This document shows positions 23,090-32,639 of a stretch of 64,000 bases of DNA, piece after piece. The stretch is from Sitta carolinensis (taxonomy: Eukaryota; Chordata; Aves; Passeriformes; Sittidae). Numbering within the stretch: the first letter of the stretch is position 1; every line of letters begins with the position of its first letter. The translations under genes and the position numbers were made by a program. The stretch is from NCBI GenBank assembly GCA_032173965.1, contig CM063309.1, positions 3,028,779 through 3,092,778 of the forward strand, given 5' to 3'. The notes beneath the pieces are model-generated. The model saw only the letters and a list, made by a program, of their open reading frames with translations. It searched no databases and had not been told where the DNA came from.

Positions 23090-23840
23090 TTGGGGGAAAT
23101 TGGGATTTTTATTGGGTATTTTGGGGTTTTGATCGATATTTGAATTATTTGGGGAATTGGGATTTTTATTGGGTTATTGGGGGGTTAATCGATAGTGGGA
23201 TCAATTGGAATTGGGATTTTTATTGGGGGATTTTTGGGGTTTTTAATCGATATTTGAATTATTTGGGGAATTGGGATTTTTATTGGGTTATTGGGGGGTT
23301 AATCGATAGTGGGATCAATTGGAATTGGGATTTTATTGGGGATTTTTGGGTTTTTAATCGATATTTGAATTATTTGGGAATTGGGATTTTTATTGGTTAT
23401 TGGGGGTTAATCGATAGTGGGATCAATTGGAATTGGGATTTTATTGGGGATTTTTGGGTTTTTAATCGATATTTGAATTATTTGGGGAATTGGGATTTTT
23501 ATTGGGTTATTGGGGGGTTAATCGATAGTGGGATCAATTGGAATTGGGATTTTTATTGGGGGATTTGGGGCTTTGATCGATATTAATTATTGGGAATTGG
23601 GATTTTATTGGGTTATTTTGGGTTTTTTTTTAATCGATATTTGAATTATTTGGGCAATTGGGATTTTTATTGGGTTATTTTGGGATTTTTTTTTAATCGA
23701 TATTTGAATTATTTGGGGAATTGGGATTTTTAGTGGGTTATTTTTTTGGGGGTTTTTAATCGATATTTGAATTATTGGGGGTTGGAATTCTTATTGGTTT
23801 ATTTGGGGATTTTTTATCGATATTTGGATTGTTTGGGGTT
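23090..23840 (+). repeat. ~110 bp minisatellite with paired ATCGAT sites
   Basis: Regular units of about 107-118 bp. Each has AATCGATATTTGAATTATTT followed by AATTGGGATTTTTATTGGG, then AATCGATAGTGGGATCAATT. ATCGATATTTGAATT recurs near 23132, 23247, 23356 and 23465. Distal copies (23580-23960) are irregular and lose the second half. The 171-residue frame with NWDFYW repeats is its translation. Confidence 0.93.
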
Positions 23841-24165
23841 GGGATTTTTGTAATCTTTGGGCTCTTTTGATCGATATTTGAATTATTTCGGGGGTTTTTC
23901 TGGTTGCGATTTTTGTTATTTTTGGTTTCTCGATCAATATTTGAATTATTTCCCGAGGTTTTTAGGCGGGGTTGGGGTTCGTTGCTGTTTATTGGAGTTT
24001 GGGGCTTTTTTGGGGTTTGGTTTTTTTAGGGATTTTTGGGGTTTTTTGGGTGATTTTTGGGTTGGTTTGGGCTTTTTGTGGCGATTTTTAATTTTGGTTT
24101 ATGTCTCAGGCGCTGCTCCTTTTCATCCCCCTCGAGTCTCATTCTTTACGGGGAAAATAAATGAA
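23841..24165 (+). other. Degenerate tail of the ~110 bp array; no gene seen
   Basis: Diverged copies with ATCGATATTTGAATTATT or ATCAATATTTGAATTATT persist to about 23955. G/T-rich DNA and a short complex stretch (TCAGGCGCTGCTCCTTTTCA near 24105) follow. No recognisable gene. Confidence 0.5.
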
Positions 24166-24169
24166 AAAT

Positions 24170-24310
24170 AAAAATAATAATAGTAATAATAGTGGCAAAA
24201 TAATAATAGTATAATAAGGTTATTATTATTGCTATTATTACTATTATTATCATTATGGCAATTATTATTATTATTACTATTATTATTACTATCGCTATTA
24301 TTATCACCAA
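24170..24310 (+). repeat. ATT/AAT trinucleotide microsatellite
   Basis: ATTATTATT and AATAATAAT runs with occasional C or G substitutions. Intronic. Confidence 0.9.
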
Positions 24311-24334
24311 ACAATTTTCATTTTCGACCCCTCC

Positions 24335-24660
24335 CACCCCGAACCCTTTATTTTATTTTAATTTTATTTCTATTTTTATTTCAATTCTATTTTAATTCGA
24401 TTTTCATTCTATTTCTATTCTATTTGCCTTCTATTTCCATTTAATTTAAATTGAATTTAATTTATTTTAATTTTAATTTTTATTTTTATTTTTATTTTAC
24501 ATTATTTTATTTTATTTTATTTTATTTTATTTATTTATTTTATTTATTTTATTTATTTTATTTTATTTTATTTTATTTTATTTTATTTTATTTTATTTTA
24601 TTTTATTTTATTTTATTTATTTTATTTTATTTTATTTTATTTTATTATTTTACATATATA
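24335..24660 (+). repeat. TTTTA pentanucleotide microsatellite
   Basis: Long near-perfect TTTTA runs from about 24495 to 24650, preceded by ATTTCTATTTTAATTC variants. Confidence 0.92.
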
Positions 24661-25095
24661 TTTGTAATTATTTTTTATTTTATATATATATTTATCTTTT
24701 TAAAGTATATATATTTTAATTTTATATATAATAAATTTTATATATATTAATTATATATGTATTTATTTTTAAATTTTATATATTAAATTTTATATATATT
24801 TAATTTTAATATATATTTTAATTATATATATTTTCATTATATATTTTTATATATATATTCTAATTTTATATATATTCTAAATTTATATATCTATAAATTT
24901 TATAGATATATTTAATTATATATATGTTTATATATATATAATTTTTTATATTTATTTTAAAATTTTATATATATATTAATTTAAAAATTTTTACACACAC
25001 ACACATTCATTTTAAAATTTTACACACTCACACATTTATTTTTAAACTTTTATACACCCATCTATATATATATATATATATATATATTTAATTTT
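24661..25095 (+). repeat. TATATA-rich AT minisatellite
   Basis: Units such as TTTTATATATATTTAATTTT with TA dinucleotide runs, a short CACACACACA stretch near 24993, and a final TA run at 25061-25087. This is the immediate upstream neighbour of the acceptor array. Confidence 0.9.
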
Positions 25096-25129
25096 TATTT
25101 AAAATTTATTCCCTTTCTCCCTTTTCCTA

Positions 25130-26040
25130 TTCAGCCCCGGGCCGGCGGAGCGGCCGCCAGACCTACAGCCGGTACCAGAATGAATTCAATTAATTTAATT
25201 TATTAATTTCTCTTTATTCCCAGCTCCGGGCCGGCGGAGCGGCCGCCACACCTACAGCCGGTACCAGAATGAATTTAATTAATTTAATTTATTCATTTCT
25301 GTTTATTCCCAGTCCCCGGGCCGGCGGAGCGGCAGCCAGACCTACAGCCGGTACCAAATAAATTAATTAATTTAATAATTTCTATTTTTCCTATTCAGCT
25401 CCGGGCCGGCGGAGCGGCCGCCACACCTACAGCCGGTACCAGACCCTGGAATTAGAGAAGGAATTCCTGTTCAACCAAAATAAATTGAATTTATTTTGTA
25501 TTTTTCTGCTCAGCCCGGGCCGGCGGAGCGGCCGCCAGACCTACAGCCGGTACCAGAATGAATTTAATTTATTTAATTTATTAATTTCTCTTTATTCCCA
25601 GCGCCTGGCCGGCGGAGCGGCCGCCAGACCTACAGCCGGTACCAAAATTAATTTAATTTATTAATTTCTGTTTATTCCCAGCGCCTGGCCGGCGGAGCGG
25701 CCGCCAGACCTACAGCCGGTACCAGACTCTGGAATTAGAGAAGGAATTCCTGTTCAACCAAAATAAATTGAATTTATTTTTTCCTTTTCCCTGTTCAGCC
25801 CCGGGCCGGCGGAGCGGCCGCCAGACCTACAGCCGGTACCAAAATAAATTTAATTTATTTTTTCCTTTTTTCTGCTCAGCCCGGGCCGGCGGAGCGGCCG
25901 CCAGACCTACAGCCGGTACCAAAATTAATTAAATTAATTTAATTTATTAATTTCTCTTTATTCCAGCTCCGGGTCGGCGGAGCGGCCGGCACACCTACAG
26001 CCGGTACCAAATTAATTTAATTTATTTTTCCCTTTTTCTG
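25130..26040 (+). repeat. Array of ten copies of the exon-2 edge (splice acceptor plus start of the homeobox)
   Basis: Ten copies precede the real exon. Each has a pyrimidine-rich tract ending in CAG, then the exon start CGGGCCGGCGGAGCGGCCGC, CAGACCTACAGCCGGTACCA (amino acids [12 protein letters not shown]), then an AATTTAATTTATTAATTTC spacer. Exon-like segments begin near 25135, 25224, 25313, 25399, 25514, 25602, 25682, 25799, 25880 and 25966. Spacing is about 80-115 bp. Copies at 25399 and 25682 extend further, through [11 protein letters not shown], to about 25474 and 25758. All copies read CCGGTACC where the functional exon reads CCGCTACC, so the array has been homogenised apart from the exon. 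Some copies keep a phase compatible with exon 1 and others are shifted by one base. Confidence 0.95.
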
Positions 26041-26045
26041 CTCAG

Positions 26046-26339
26046 GCCCCGGGCCGGCGGAGCGGCCGCCAGACCTACAGCCGCTACCAGACTCTGGAAT
26101 TAGAGAAGGAATTCCTGTTCAAACCCGTACCTGACGCGCAAACGGCGCATCGAGGTTTCGCACGCGCTGGGGCTCTCGGAGCGCCAGGTGAAGATTTGGT
26201 TCCAGAACCGGCGCATGAAGTGGAAGAAGGAGAACAACAAAGAGAAACTGCCCGGCAATTCCGGGAGGGCGAGAGGAACGAGGAGGAGAAGGACGAGGAG
26301 GAGGAGAAGACGAGGAGGACAAGGAGGAGGCAAGAGTGA
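26046..26339 (+). CDS. HOXC8: HOXC8 exon 2 (homeodomain), with frame-disrupting indels
   Basis: This encodes the HOXC8 DNA-binding homeodomain, about 26055-26235. Helix 1 is [10 protein letters not shown] and helix 3 is [17 protein letters not shown], with the invariant W, F, N and R residues of the recognition helix. The C terminus runs [10 protein letters not shown] and then an acidic run. GLSERQ has Ser where most HOX8 proteins have Thr. The reading frame is broken. An extra G sits at the acceptor (CAGGCCCCGGG against CAGCCCCGGG in array copies). An extra A lies in TTCAAACCCG at 26121-26123, between FLF and NPYLTRKRR. The Glu-rich tail (about 26271-26335) is in a different frame from the homeodomain, with TGA at 26337-26339. 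Exact stop and tail are therefore uncertain. Sequencing or assembly error is more likely than loss of an essential gene. Confidence 0.93.
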   Translation, partial: APGRRSGRQTYSRYQTLELEKEFLFKPVPDAQTAHRGFARAGALGAPGEDLVPEPAHEVEEGEQQRETARQFREGERNEEEKDEEEEKTRRTRRRQE

Positions 26340-26344
26340 GCGCG

Positions 26345-27830
26345 CCGAGAGAATTTGGGATTTTCGGCACGGCTGTGAGCCGCCAGAAGAGCGGGAATAC
26401 GGAGATTTGAGTTTCTTTTGGGGTTGTGAGCCGCCCAAACCCACTGAAATCACGGCTTGTAATTTTATTTTATGGCTATGAGCCGCTAAAAGAGCGGGAA
26501 TACCGAGTTTTGAGTTTAATTTATGGTTATGAGCCGCTAAAAGAGCGGGAATACGAGTTTATTTTGGGGTTGTGAGCCGCCAAAACCCGCTGAAATCAGG
26601 ATTTGTTATTTTATTTTGAGGTTGTGAGCCGCCAAAACCCGCTGAAATCAGGATTTGTTATTTTATTTTGGGGTTGTGAGCCGCCAAAACCCGCTGAAAT
26701 CAGGATTTGTTATTTTATTTTGGGGTTGTGAGCCGCCAAAACCCGCTGAAATCAGGATTTGTTATTTTATTTTGGGGTTGTGAGCGCCAAAACCCGCTGA
26801 AATCAGGATTTGTTATTTTATTTTAGGTTTGAGCCGCTAAAAGAGCGGAAATCTGCATTTTGGAATTTTATTTTAGGGTTACGGGCCGCTAAAACCCACC
26901 GAAATCAGGATTTGTTATTTTATTTTGGGGTCGTGAGCCGCTAAAACAGCGGAAATACGGATTTCGGGATTTTATTTTATGGTTGTGAGCAGCCAAAAGA
27001 GCGAAAATACGGAGTTTTGATTTTATTTTGGGGTTATGAGCCGCTAAAACAGCGGAAATCTGGATTTCGGGATTTTATTTTATGGTTATGAGCCGCGAAA
27101 ACAGCGGAAATCTGGATTTGTAATTTTATTTTATGGTTATGAGCCGCCGAAACCCACTGAAATCAGGATTTGTTATTTATTTTGGGGTTGTGAGCCGCTA
27201 AAAGAACGGAAATCCAGAGTTTTAATTTTATTTTAGGGTTATGGGGCGCTAAAAGAGCGAAAATCCGGATTTTGGAATTTTATTTTAGGGTTGTGACCCT
27301 GCCAAAACAGCGGAAATCTGGATTTTTAGTTTTATTTTAGGGTTATGAGCCGCTAAAACAGCAATAAATCCGGACTTTCAATTTTATTTTAGGGTTGTGA
27401 GCCGCCAAAACTCACAGAAATCCGGATTTTTAATTTGACTTTGTGCTTGCGAGCCGCGAAAATCGCGATAAATCCGGATTCGGGGATTTTATTTTAGGGT
27501 TGTGAGCCGCCAAAACCCACAGAAATCGGGATTTTGGAATTTTATTTTATGATTGTGAGCCGGAAAACCGCGATAAACCCCTGATTTTTAATTTTATTTT
27601 ATGGTTATGGGCCGGGAAACGGCGATAAATCCGGAGTTTGGGATTTGTGAGCCACGAAACCCGCCAGAAACCGGGAATTTTCAAGTTTATTTTATGGGCC
27701 AGGAAAATCCCGAGAAATCGGGATTCTTTTATTTCGCGGGCCAGGAAAATCCCGAGAAACCGCGGGTTTAAAATTTGATTTTATGGTCCGGGAAAATCGC
27801 GAGAAATCGGGATTTTAATTCAGTTTTTTT
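26345..27830 (+). repeat. 52 bp minisatellite starting at the HOXC8 stop region
   Basis: About 28 copies of a 52 bp unit: GGTTGTGAGCCGCCAAAACC, CGCTGAAATCAGGATTTGTT, ATTTTATTTTGG. The 52 bp step is exact between 26641 and 26693. Variants carry TAAAAGAGCGGAAATACG. The TGAGCCGCC core resembles TGAGCGCGCC at the HOXC8 stop codon, suggesting that this array also derives from the exon edge. Degenerate copies (GGCCAGGAAAATCCCGAGAA) run to about 27810. Confidence 0.93.
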
Positions 27831-28925
27831 TTTGGTTTTTTTGGACGGCTCGCTGCCTTTGATGGCCGGGGGATTTCCCGCTGCTCCCTGCTAATTTTTA
27901 AAATTTTTTCAATTATTTTTTATTTTTAATTTTTAATTTTGATTTTATTGGTGAGGGAATTTCGCCTCAGGCCGGGGATTTGGGAGAGCGTTTGCTCTCC
28001 TGATTTTTTCCGCCTTTTCCCCCATTTTTTTCATCCGTTTTTCCTCCTTTTCCCCTCTTTTATTTTCTATTATTTTTCCCCTTTTACAATATTCCCCCCC
28101 CCCTTTTTAGAGGGGTTCATAACGGGAGGAAAAAATCGGATTAAAAATGAAATTATTCGTCTAAAAAAATTAAAAAATTCCTCCATCCAGGCTGGGAGAG
28201 AAAAATCTCATTTCTCGCCCCAAACCTTTTTTTTTTTATTGCCGCAGAAATTTCCTTTAGTCTTGGTTTTTTCCACCCTTTTTTTATTACCTCCATAAAC
28301 GCACCCGAAAAAGGGAGGGAAAAATCAAGATAAAAATTGAAATTATCGCTTCTTCCAACCCCAAATCGGGGGAAAAAAACCCCAAATTCGGGTTTATTTG
28401 AAGAGCTTGGATTTTTACCCCGCTTTTATTTGTGTTTTTTTTTTTTTTTTTTAATTTTATTTTTGGGGGTTTTTTTAAGGGATTTTTTTCCCGGATTTTC
28501 CTGGAATTCTCCCTTGGCAGGGCGAGCCTCACCTGCCCCCAAATCACCAATTTTTGGGGGGATTTTTGGGAATCCCTGCACAGGCCGAGCCTCGCATCCC
28601 CCCCTCTGCTTTTTCCCATTTTTTCCCGTTTTTTTCCTGTATTTTCCCCCTGATTTTTCCCAATTTTTTCCCGTTTTTTCCCCATTTTTCCCTATTTTTC
28701 CAGGCGCCTTTCCTGCGCTCCCCCCCAACTCCTCCTGTACTACCTAAAGGGAAAACCTGCAATAATTTAATTATCAAACCCTAATTAAGCAACCCAGGGG
28801 CTTTCAGATCTTGGAATTTCGCTCCGAAAAAAAAAAAAAAAAAAAAAAAAAAAGAAAAAAAAAAGAAAATAAAATTCATTTAAAAGGAAAAAAAAAAAAA
28901 ACAACAACCAAAAAAACAACAAAAA
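27831..28925 (+). other. Mixed T-rich and A-rich DNA, probably within the HOXC8 3' UTR; no gene seen
   Basis: This lies between the 52-bp array and the recognised 3' UTR remnant. It contains TTTTTTCCC-rich loose repeats near 28600-28700 and poly-A segments at 28827-28935. It may be transcribed as 3' UTR, but I see no conserved motif that proves this. Confidence 0.4.
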
Positions 28926-29082
28926 AAAAAGATAAATAAAGGAGAGGAGCGAGCTGCCCCGCCGCAGGCTACTAAGTAGCCAGAAAATGCTAATAATAAT
29001 TAATTAATAGTAATAATAATAATAAAAATAATTAAAAAAAAATTAAAAAAAAATAAAAATTCCACCTTGTATTGTACTTATC

Positions 29083-29090
29083 ACTACCTA
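29083..29090 (+). promoter_or_regulatory. miR-196 seed site (8mer) in HOXC8 3' UTR
   Basis: ACTACCTA is the exact complement of miR-196 positions 1-8. The terminal A rather than C distinguishes it from a let-7 site. Confidence 0.7.
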
Positions 29091-29256
29091 TAGAAGGAGT
29101 CATGCTTTGGAAGTATTTGTAATGCGGTTTTATTGTCGTTCGTTGCTGCTTATTTTCTTGGAAATTAATTAATGATGATGATGGGGAAGGGAAAAAAAAA
29201 TTTAAAAAATCAAAAAAAAAAAAAAAAATTTAAATAATTATTAAAAAAAAAATTTT

Positions 29257-29277
29257 CCCAACAACTGAAACTGCCTA
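29257..29277 (+). promoter_or_regulatory. Extended miR-196 target site in HOXC8 3' UTR
   Basis: The site runs CCCAACAAC then TGAAACTGCCTA. It is the complement of nearly the whole miR-196 sequence, with a G:U wobble at miRNA position 5 and one missing base opposite position 13. It closely resembles the classic extended miR-196 site of group-8 HOX genes. miR-196 genes lie in HOX clusters themselves, in HOXC between C9 and C10, outside this window. Confidence 0.8.
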
Positions 29278-29599
29278 GTTGAGAACGCACAGTATTGTTC
29301 TTATTTTATTATTTTATTGTGCTTATAAAGTAGCGTAGGAATCAATTGCACTGAATGTAGAGTTCGGATCTATTTGTCTTGACTTTGTTCATGCTCGGGA
29401 AACAAAACAGAAAAAATGAAATAAAAAATCAAAAGAAAAAAGAAAAGCGGAAAAAAAAAATAAAAGAAAAAAAAAAAAAGGGAAAAAAAAATCGTCGTTG
29501 GTTTTTATGTATCCGAAATGATGATGATGAGGAGAATATAATAATAATAAAAAAAATGGATTAAAAATGAGAAGCGGCCTCGGTGTTTTGTGGGTTTTG

Positions 29600-29905
29600 G
29601 CGTTGGGGGTTGGAGGGGGAATGATTAAAAGAGGGGGAAAGGGAAAAAAAGGAAAAAATGGTGAAAAAAAGGGAAAAATGGGAAAAAAGGGGGGAAAAAT
29701 GGGGAAAAAAGGGGGAAAAATGGTGAAAAAAGGGGGAAAAAATGGGAAAAAAGGGGAAAAAATGGGGAAAAAAGGGAAAAAATGGGGAAAAAATGGGGAA
29801 AAAATGGGGAAAAAATGGGGGAAAAATGGGGAAAAAAGGGAAAAAATGGGGAAAAAATGGGGAAAAAAAATGGGGAAAAAGTGGGGAAAGAAAAGAATAA
29901 AGCTG
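29600..29905 (+). repeat. GGGGAAAAAATGGGGAAAAA minisatellite
   Basis: A purine-rich 11-12 bp unit, GGGGAAAAAAT, in about 25 copies. It directly follows the HOXC8 3' UTR remnant. Confidence 0.9.
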
Positions 29906-30765
29906 AAAAAAGAGGAAAAAAAATAAAATTAAACCGCCCGTCTGTGTTCGTGTTGCGTCCGTGAGCAGCGGTGTAAAACCCGCCCAAAATGCCATTAAAA
30001 ATCCGATTAAATTCCGATTAAAATCCCGATTAAAACTGGGATTAAAGGAGAAAAGGAGACCCCTCCGCGAGCGCCTTTTTGGGGGAAAAATCCCCGAATT
30101 TGGGTCCTTTGGGAGCAGCCCCGGCGAGGGGAAAGGGAAAAAAAAACGAATTAAATTCGCTGTGAATTGTCCGCGCGGAAAAATCCCAATAAAAGCCAAA
30201 AATGGGGAAATTTCGTCGTCTTGGAGCTTTTTTTTGGGGGGAGGGAAATTTGGGAAATTTGAATTTTTTGGGGCTGGGGAAAAACCTGGCGGAGTTTTGG
30301 GGGGAATGGCGGCGATTTCGGGTGAAAATTGGAGTTTTGATCCCGTTCCCGGATTAATCAATAAATAAAATTATAAATTGGGAATGCGGCGTTGCCGTGG
30401 ATTTATTTGATTATTCATTTATGGGTTTATTATTTTATTCATTTGTTCGTCCCTCGGTTCCTTTCCCTGCGAAAAATCCTTTTTTTTTTTTTTTTTTTTT
30501 TAGTTTTTTTTTTTTTTTAATATAAATTCTCCCTTTTTCCACAGGTAATGAACAGAATTATTAATAATTAAAATTATAATTAAAATTATTATTATTAACC
30601 CCGCTTTTCCCCGCTGCTGCGCCTTTAGATTTTATTTCCTTCTCTCCCGTTTTTAAGGATATTTTGATTTTATTCCCATTAAAAAAAACCCCGGCGGGGC
30701 TCTCCCCTCCTTCTCCAAGGAGGGAAATTCCCAAATATTCCCAAAAATTCCCTTGAATTTCTCTT
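29906..30765. other. HOXC8-HOXC6 intergenic, mixed complexity; no gene seen
   Basis: Some single-copy text (for example 30060-30200), a short ATTAAAATCCCGATTAAA-like repeat near 29998-30040, and a T run at about 30478-30515. No coding family was recognised. Confidence 0.45.
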
Positions 30766-31850
30766 TTCAAACCGATTTTTGCTCGGTTTTCCCCCCGGTT
30801 TTTAAAGGATAAACGGAATTTCCTGCCGGAATTAAAGGGATTTCAAGGTCGGGAATTGCTGGCACTGGGAATGGGGAAGGAAAAAAGGAAAAAAAAAAGG
30901 AAAAAAAAAGGGGAAAAGGGAAATAGGGACGGAATTTGGGGCATTTCCAGCCCGATTTCGGCTCCGGAATGGGGCAAAAAACCCCCAAAATGAGAATTTC
31001 CAAGGAGAACTCCCCCAAAATTCGGATTATTCGCGGATTTTCCTCCTGGGGAAGGCGCGGGCGTTTCTCAACCTTGGAGGGGGCAAAAAAAAAAAAATCA
31101 GATTTTTTTGGGGAATTTCGTGCGGATTTTCCACCCGGGACCTTTTGGCTCTTGCCAAGCGAGGGGGAAAAGCGGCCGCAAAAAAAAAACACAAAAAAAC
31201 GGAAAATGAAAGATTTTCCCGCTTTGTCGCAGGGAAATAATAATAAAAAAAAAAGAGATGAAAACTTTAAAAGTGATTGAAGGCAGCGGCGGCCCCGGGG
31301 CGGGGAGGGCAGAGCGGGCGAACTCATCCAAGCGCAGCGGAATAATCATAATAAACCTGCGCAAAAAAAAGCGAATTTATCATCTTTAAAGCCCCAAATC
31401 CGCCGAGTTTCCAGCGCGGAAAATTCAACCCGCTTTCTTTAATTTTTATTTTAAGGAGGGGAGGAAAAAAAATAAATGTTTATTTTCCGAGGTGACAGCC
31501 GCGGGGATGGGGGGGGGAATTAAAAATGTGATTTTTTTTTTTTTTCCGCGCTTTTTATGGGGGATTTAATTGGAGGGAAATGAGGAATTGGCTGGGATGA
31601 GGGGTTGAAGTGAGGAATATCGCGTTTATGGAGCAATCGCGACTCGCTGCTGCTGCTGTAAAAAAATCTTTAATTGCGGAGAGCGCGGCGAAATTCCGAT
31701 TATTCCCCAATTCCGATGATTGTTCCCGATCTCGGCCACATCCCGGATTTCTGGAGCGTTACATTCCTTTGTTTTATTTAGATATAATTGGGGGTTTTTA
31801 ATTTATTTTATTTTGTAGGGGGGAAGGGGGAGTGCGGGAGGAGGGTTTGG
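30766..31850. promoter_or_regulatory. Intergenic unique islands, candidate regulatory DNA
   Basis: Two stretches look single-copy and complex. 31260-31400 has a GC-rich core next to AATAATCATAATAAACCTGC and GAATTTATCATCTTTAAAG. 31600-31795 includes CGCGTTTATGGAGCAATCGC and CATTCCTTTGTTTTATTTAG. TTTATGG and TTTATC words fit CDX/HOX sites. The assignment rests on composition and on survival between arrays; no gene is visible. Confidence 0.4.
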
Positions 31851-31854
31851 GGTG

Positions 31855-32345
31855 GCGAATACAAAATACAAAATGAAGAATCAAAATGCGGCGTACAAAA
31901 TATAAAATACAGAATATAAAATACGAAATACAAAATGCGGGCGTACAAAATATAAAATACAGATATAAAATACGAAATACAAAATAAAGAATACAAAATG
32001 CGGCGTACAAAATATAAAATACAGGATATAAAATACGAAATACAAAATAAAGAATACAAAATGCGGCGTACAAAATATAAAATACAGGATATAAAATACA
32101 AATACAAAATGCGGAGTACAAAATATAAAATACAGAATACAAAATACAAAATGCGGAGTACAAAATACAGATTACAAAATACGAAATACAGAATACAAAA
32201 TGCGGAGTGCAAAATACAGAATAGAAAATAGAAAATAGAAAAAAAAACTAGAAAATACAAAATACAGAAGACAAAAAGGGGAATGCAAAAGGCGGAATAC
32301 GAAATATAAAATGCAAAATATAAAATACAAAAACGAAAATGCGTA
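31855..32345. repeat. AAAATACAAAATGCGGAGTA minisatellite
   Basis: Units of about 55-70 bp made of AAAATGCGGCGTACAAAATA and TAAAATACAGGATATAAAAT segments. About eight copies, decaying toward 32340. The Tyr/Cys/Ile-rich frames (FCILYFV repeats) are artefacts. Confidence 0.92.
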
Positions 32346-32639
32346 ACGCGAACCAAACCCAAATAAAAATCCCGATAAATTAATTTTTTTTTTTTTTAAT
32401 CCAAAAAAGGGCGATTCCGCTTTTATTCGCTTTAACTGCGGGTTTATTTTTTTTTATATATATATTTTTAATTCCTCACTCCTGAATTTCCATCCTTGAT
32501 TTTCGGGGCATTTCGGGGAGTGGGGAAAATTGGCCACAAAAATTCGCTGCCGGCTAACTTTGAGCATCAAAATTTCCTTTTTTTTTTTTGGGTATTTTTG
32601 AAGTTTTTTTGTGTTTTTTTTTTTTTGTGTTTTTTTCCC
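32346..32639. other. Spacer with short T runs; no gene seen
   Basis: T-rich low-complexity DNA with a TATATATA run near 32456 and no recognisable element. Confidence 0.4.

Larger units (their letters stand above)
28930..29560 (+). other. HOXC8: HOXC8 3' UTR remnant
   Basis: Single-copy AT-rich sequence carrying two miR-196-type sites (separate entries). A perfect 7-bp inverted repeat, GGCTACT-A-AGTAGCC, lies at 28967-28981. The region includes complex conserved-looking text such as GAAGGAGTCATGCTTTGGAA and GTGCTTATAAAGTAGCGTAG. Several AATAAA-type words follow (for example near 29419). In other vertebrates such sites lie in the HOXC8 3' UTR, soon after the stop; here they are about 2.7 kb downstream, displaced by the 52-bp array. 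The 3' end is not defined. Confidence 0.75.

Noticed and set aside
25130..26040. Homeobox fragments considered as remnants of other HOX genes
   Set aside because: Each copy has the HOXC8 sequence and its own acceptor tract, and stops at the same point. They are array copies of one exon edge.
26046..26340. Calling HOXC8 a pseudogene
   Set aside because: The breaks are single-base indels, exon 1 is intact, the recognition helix and miR-196 sites are conserved, and array copies keep the intact reading. Error is the simpler explanation until reads are checked.
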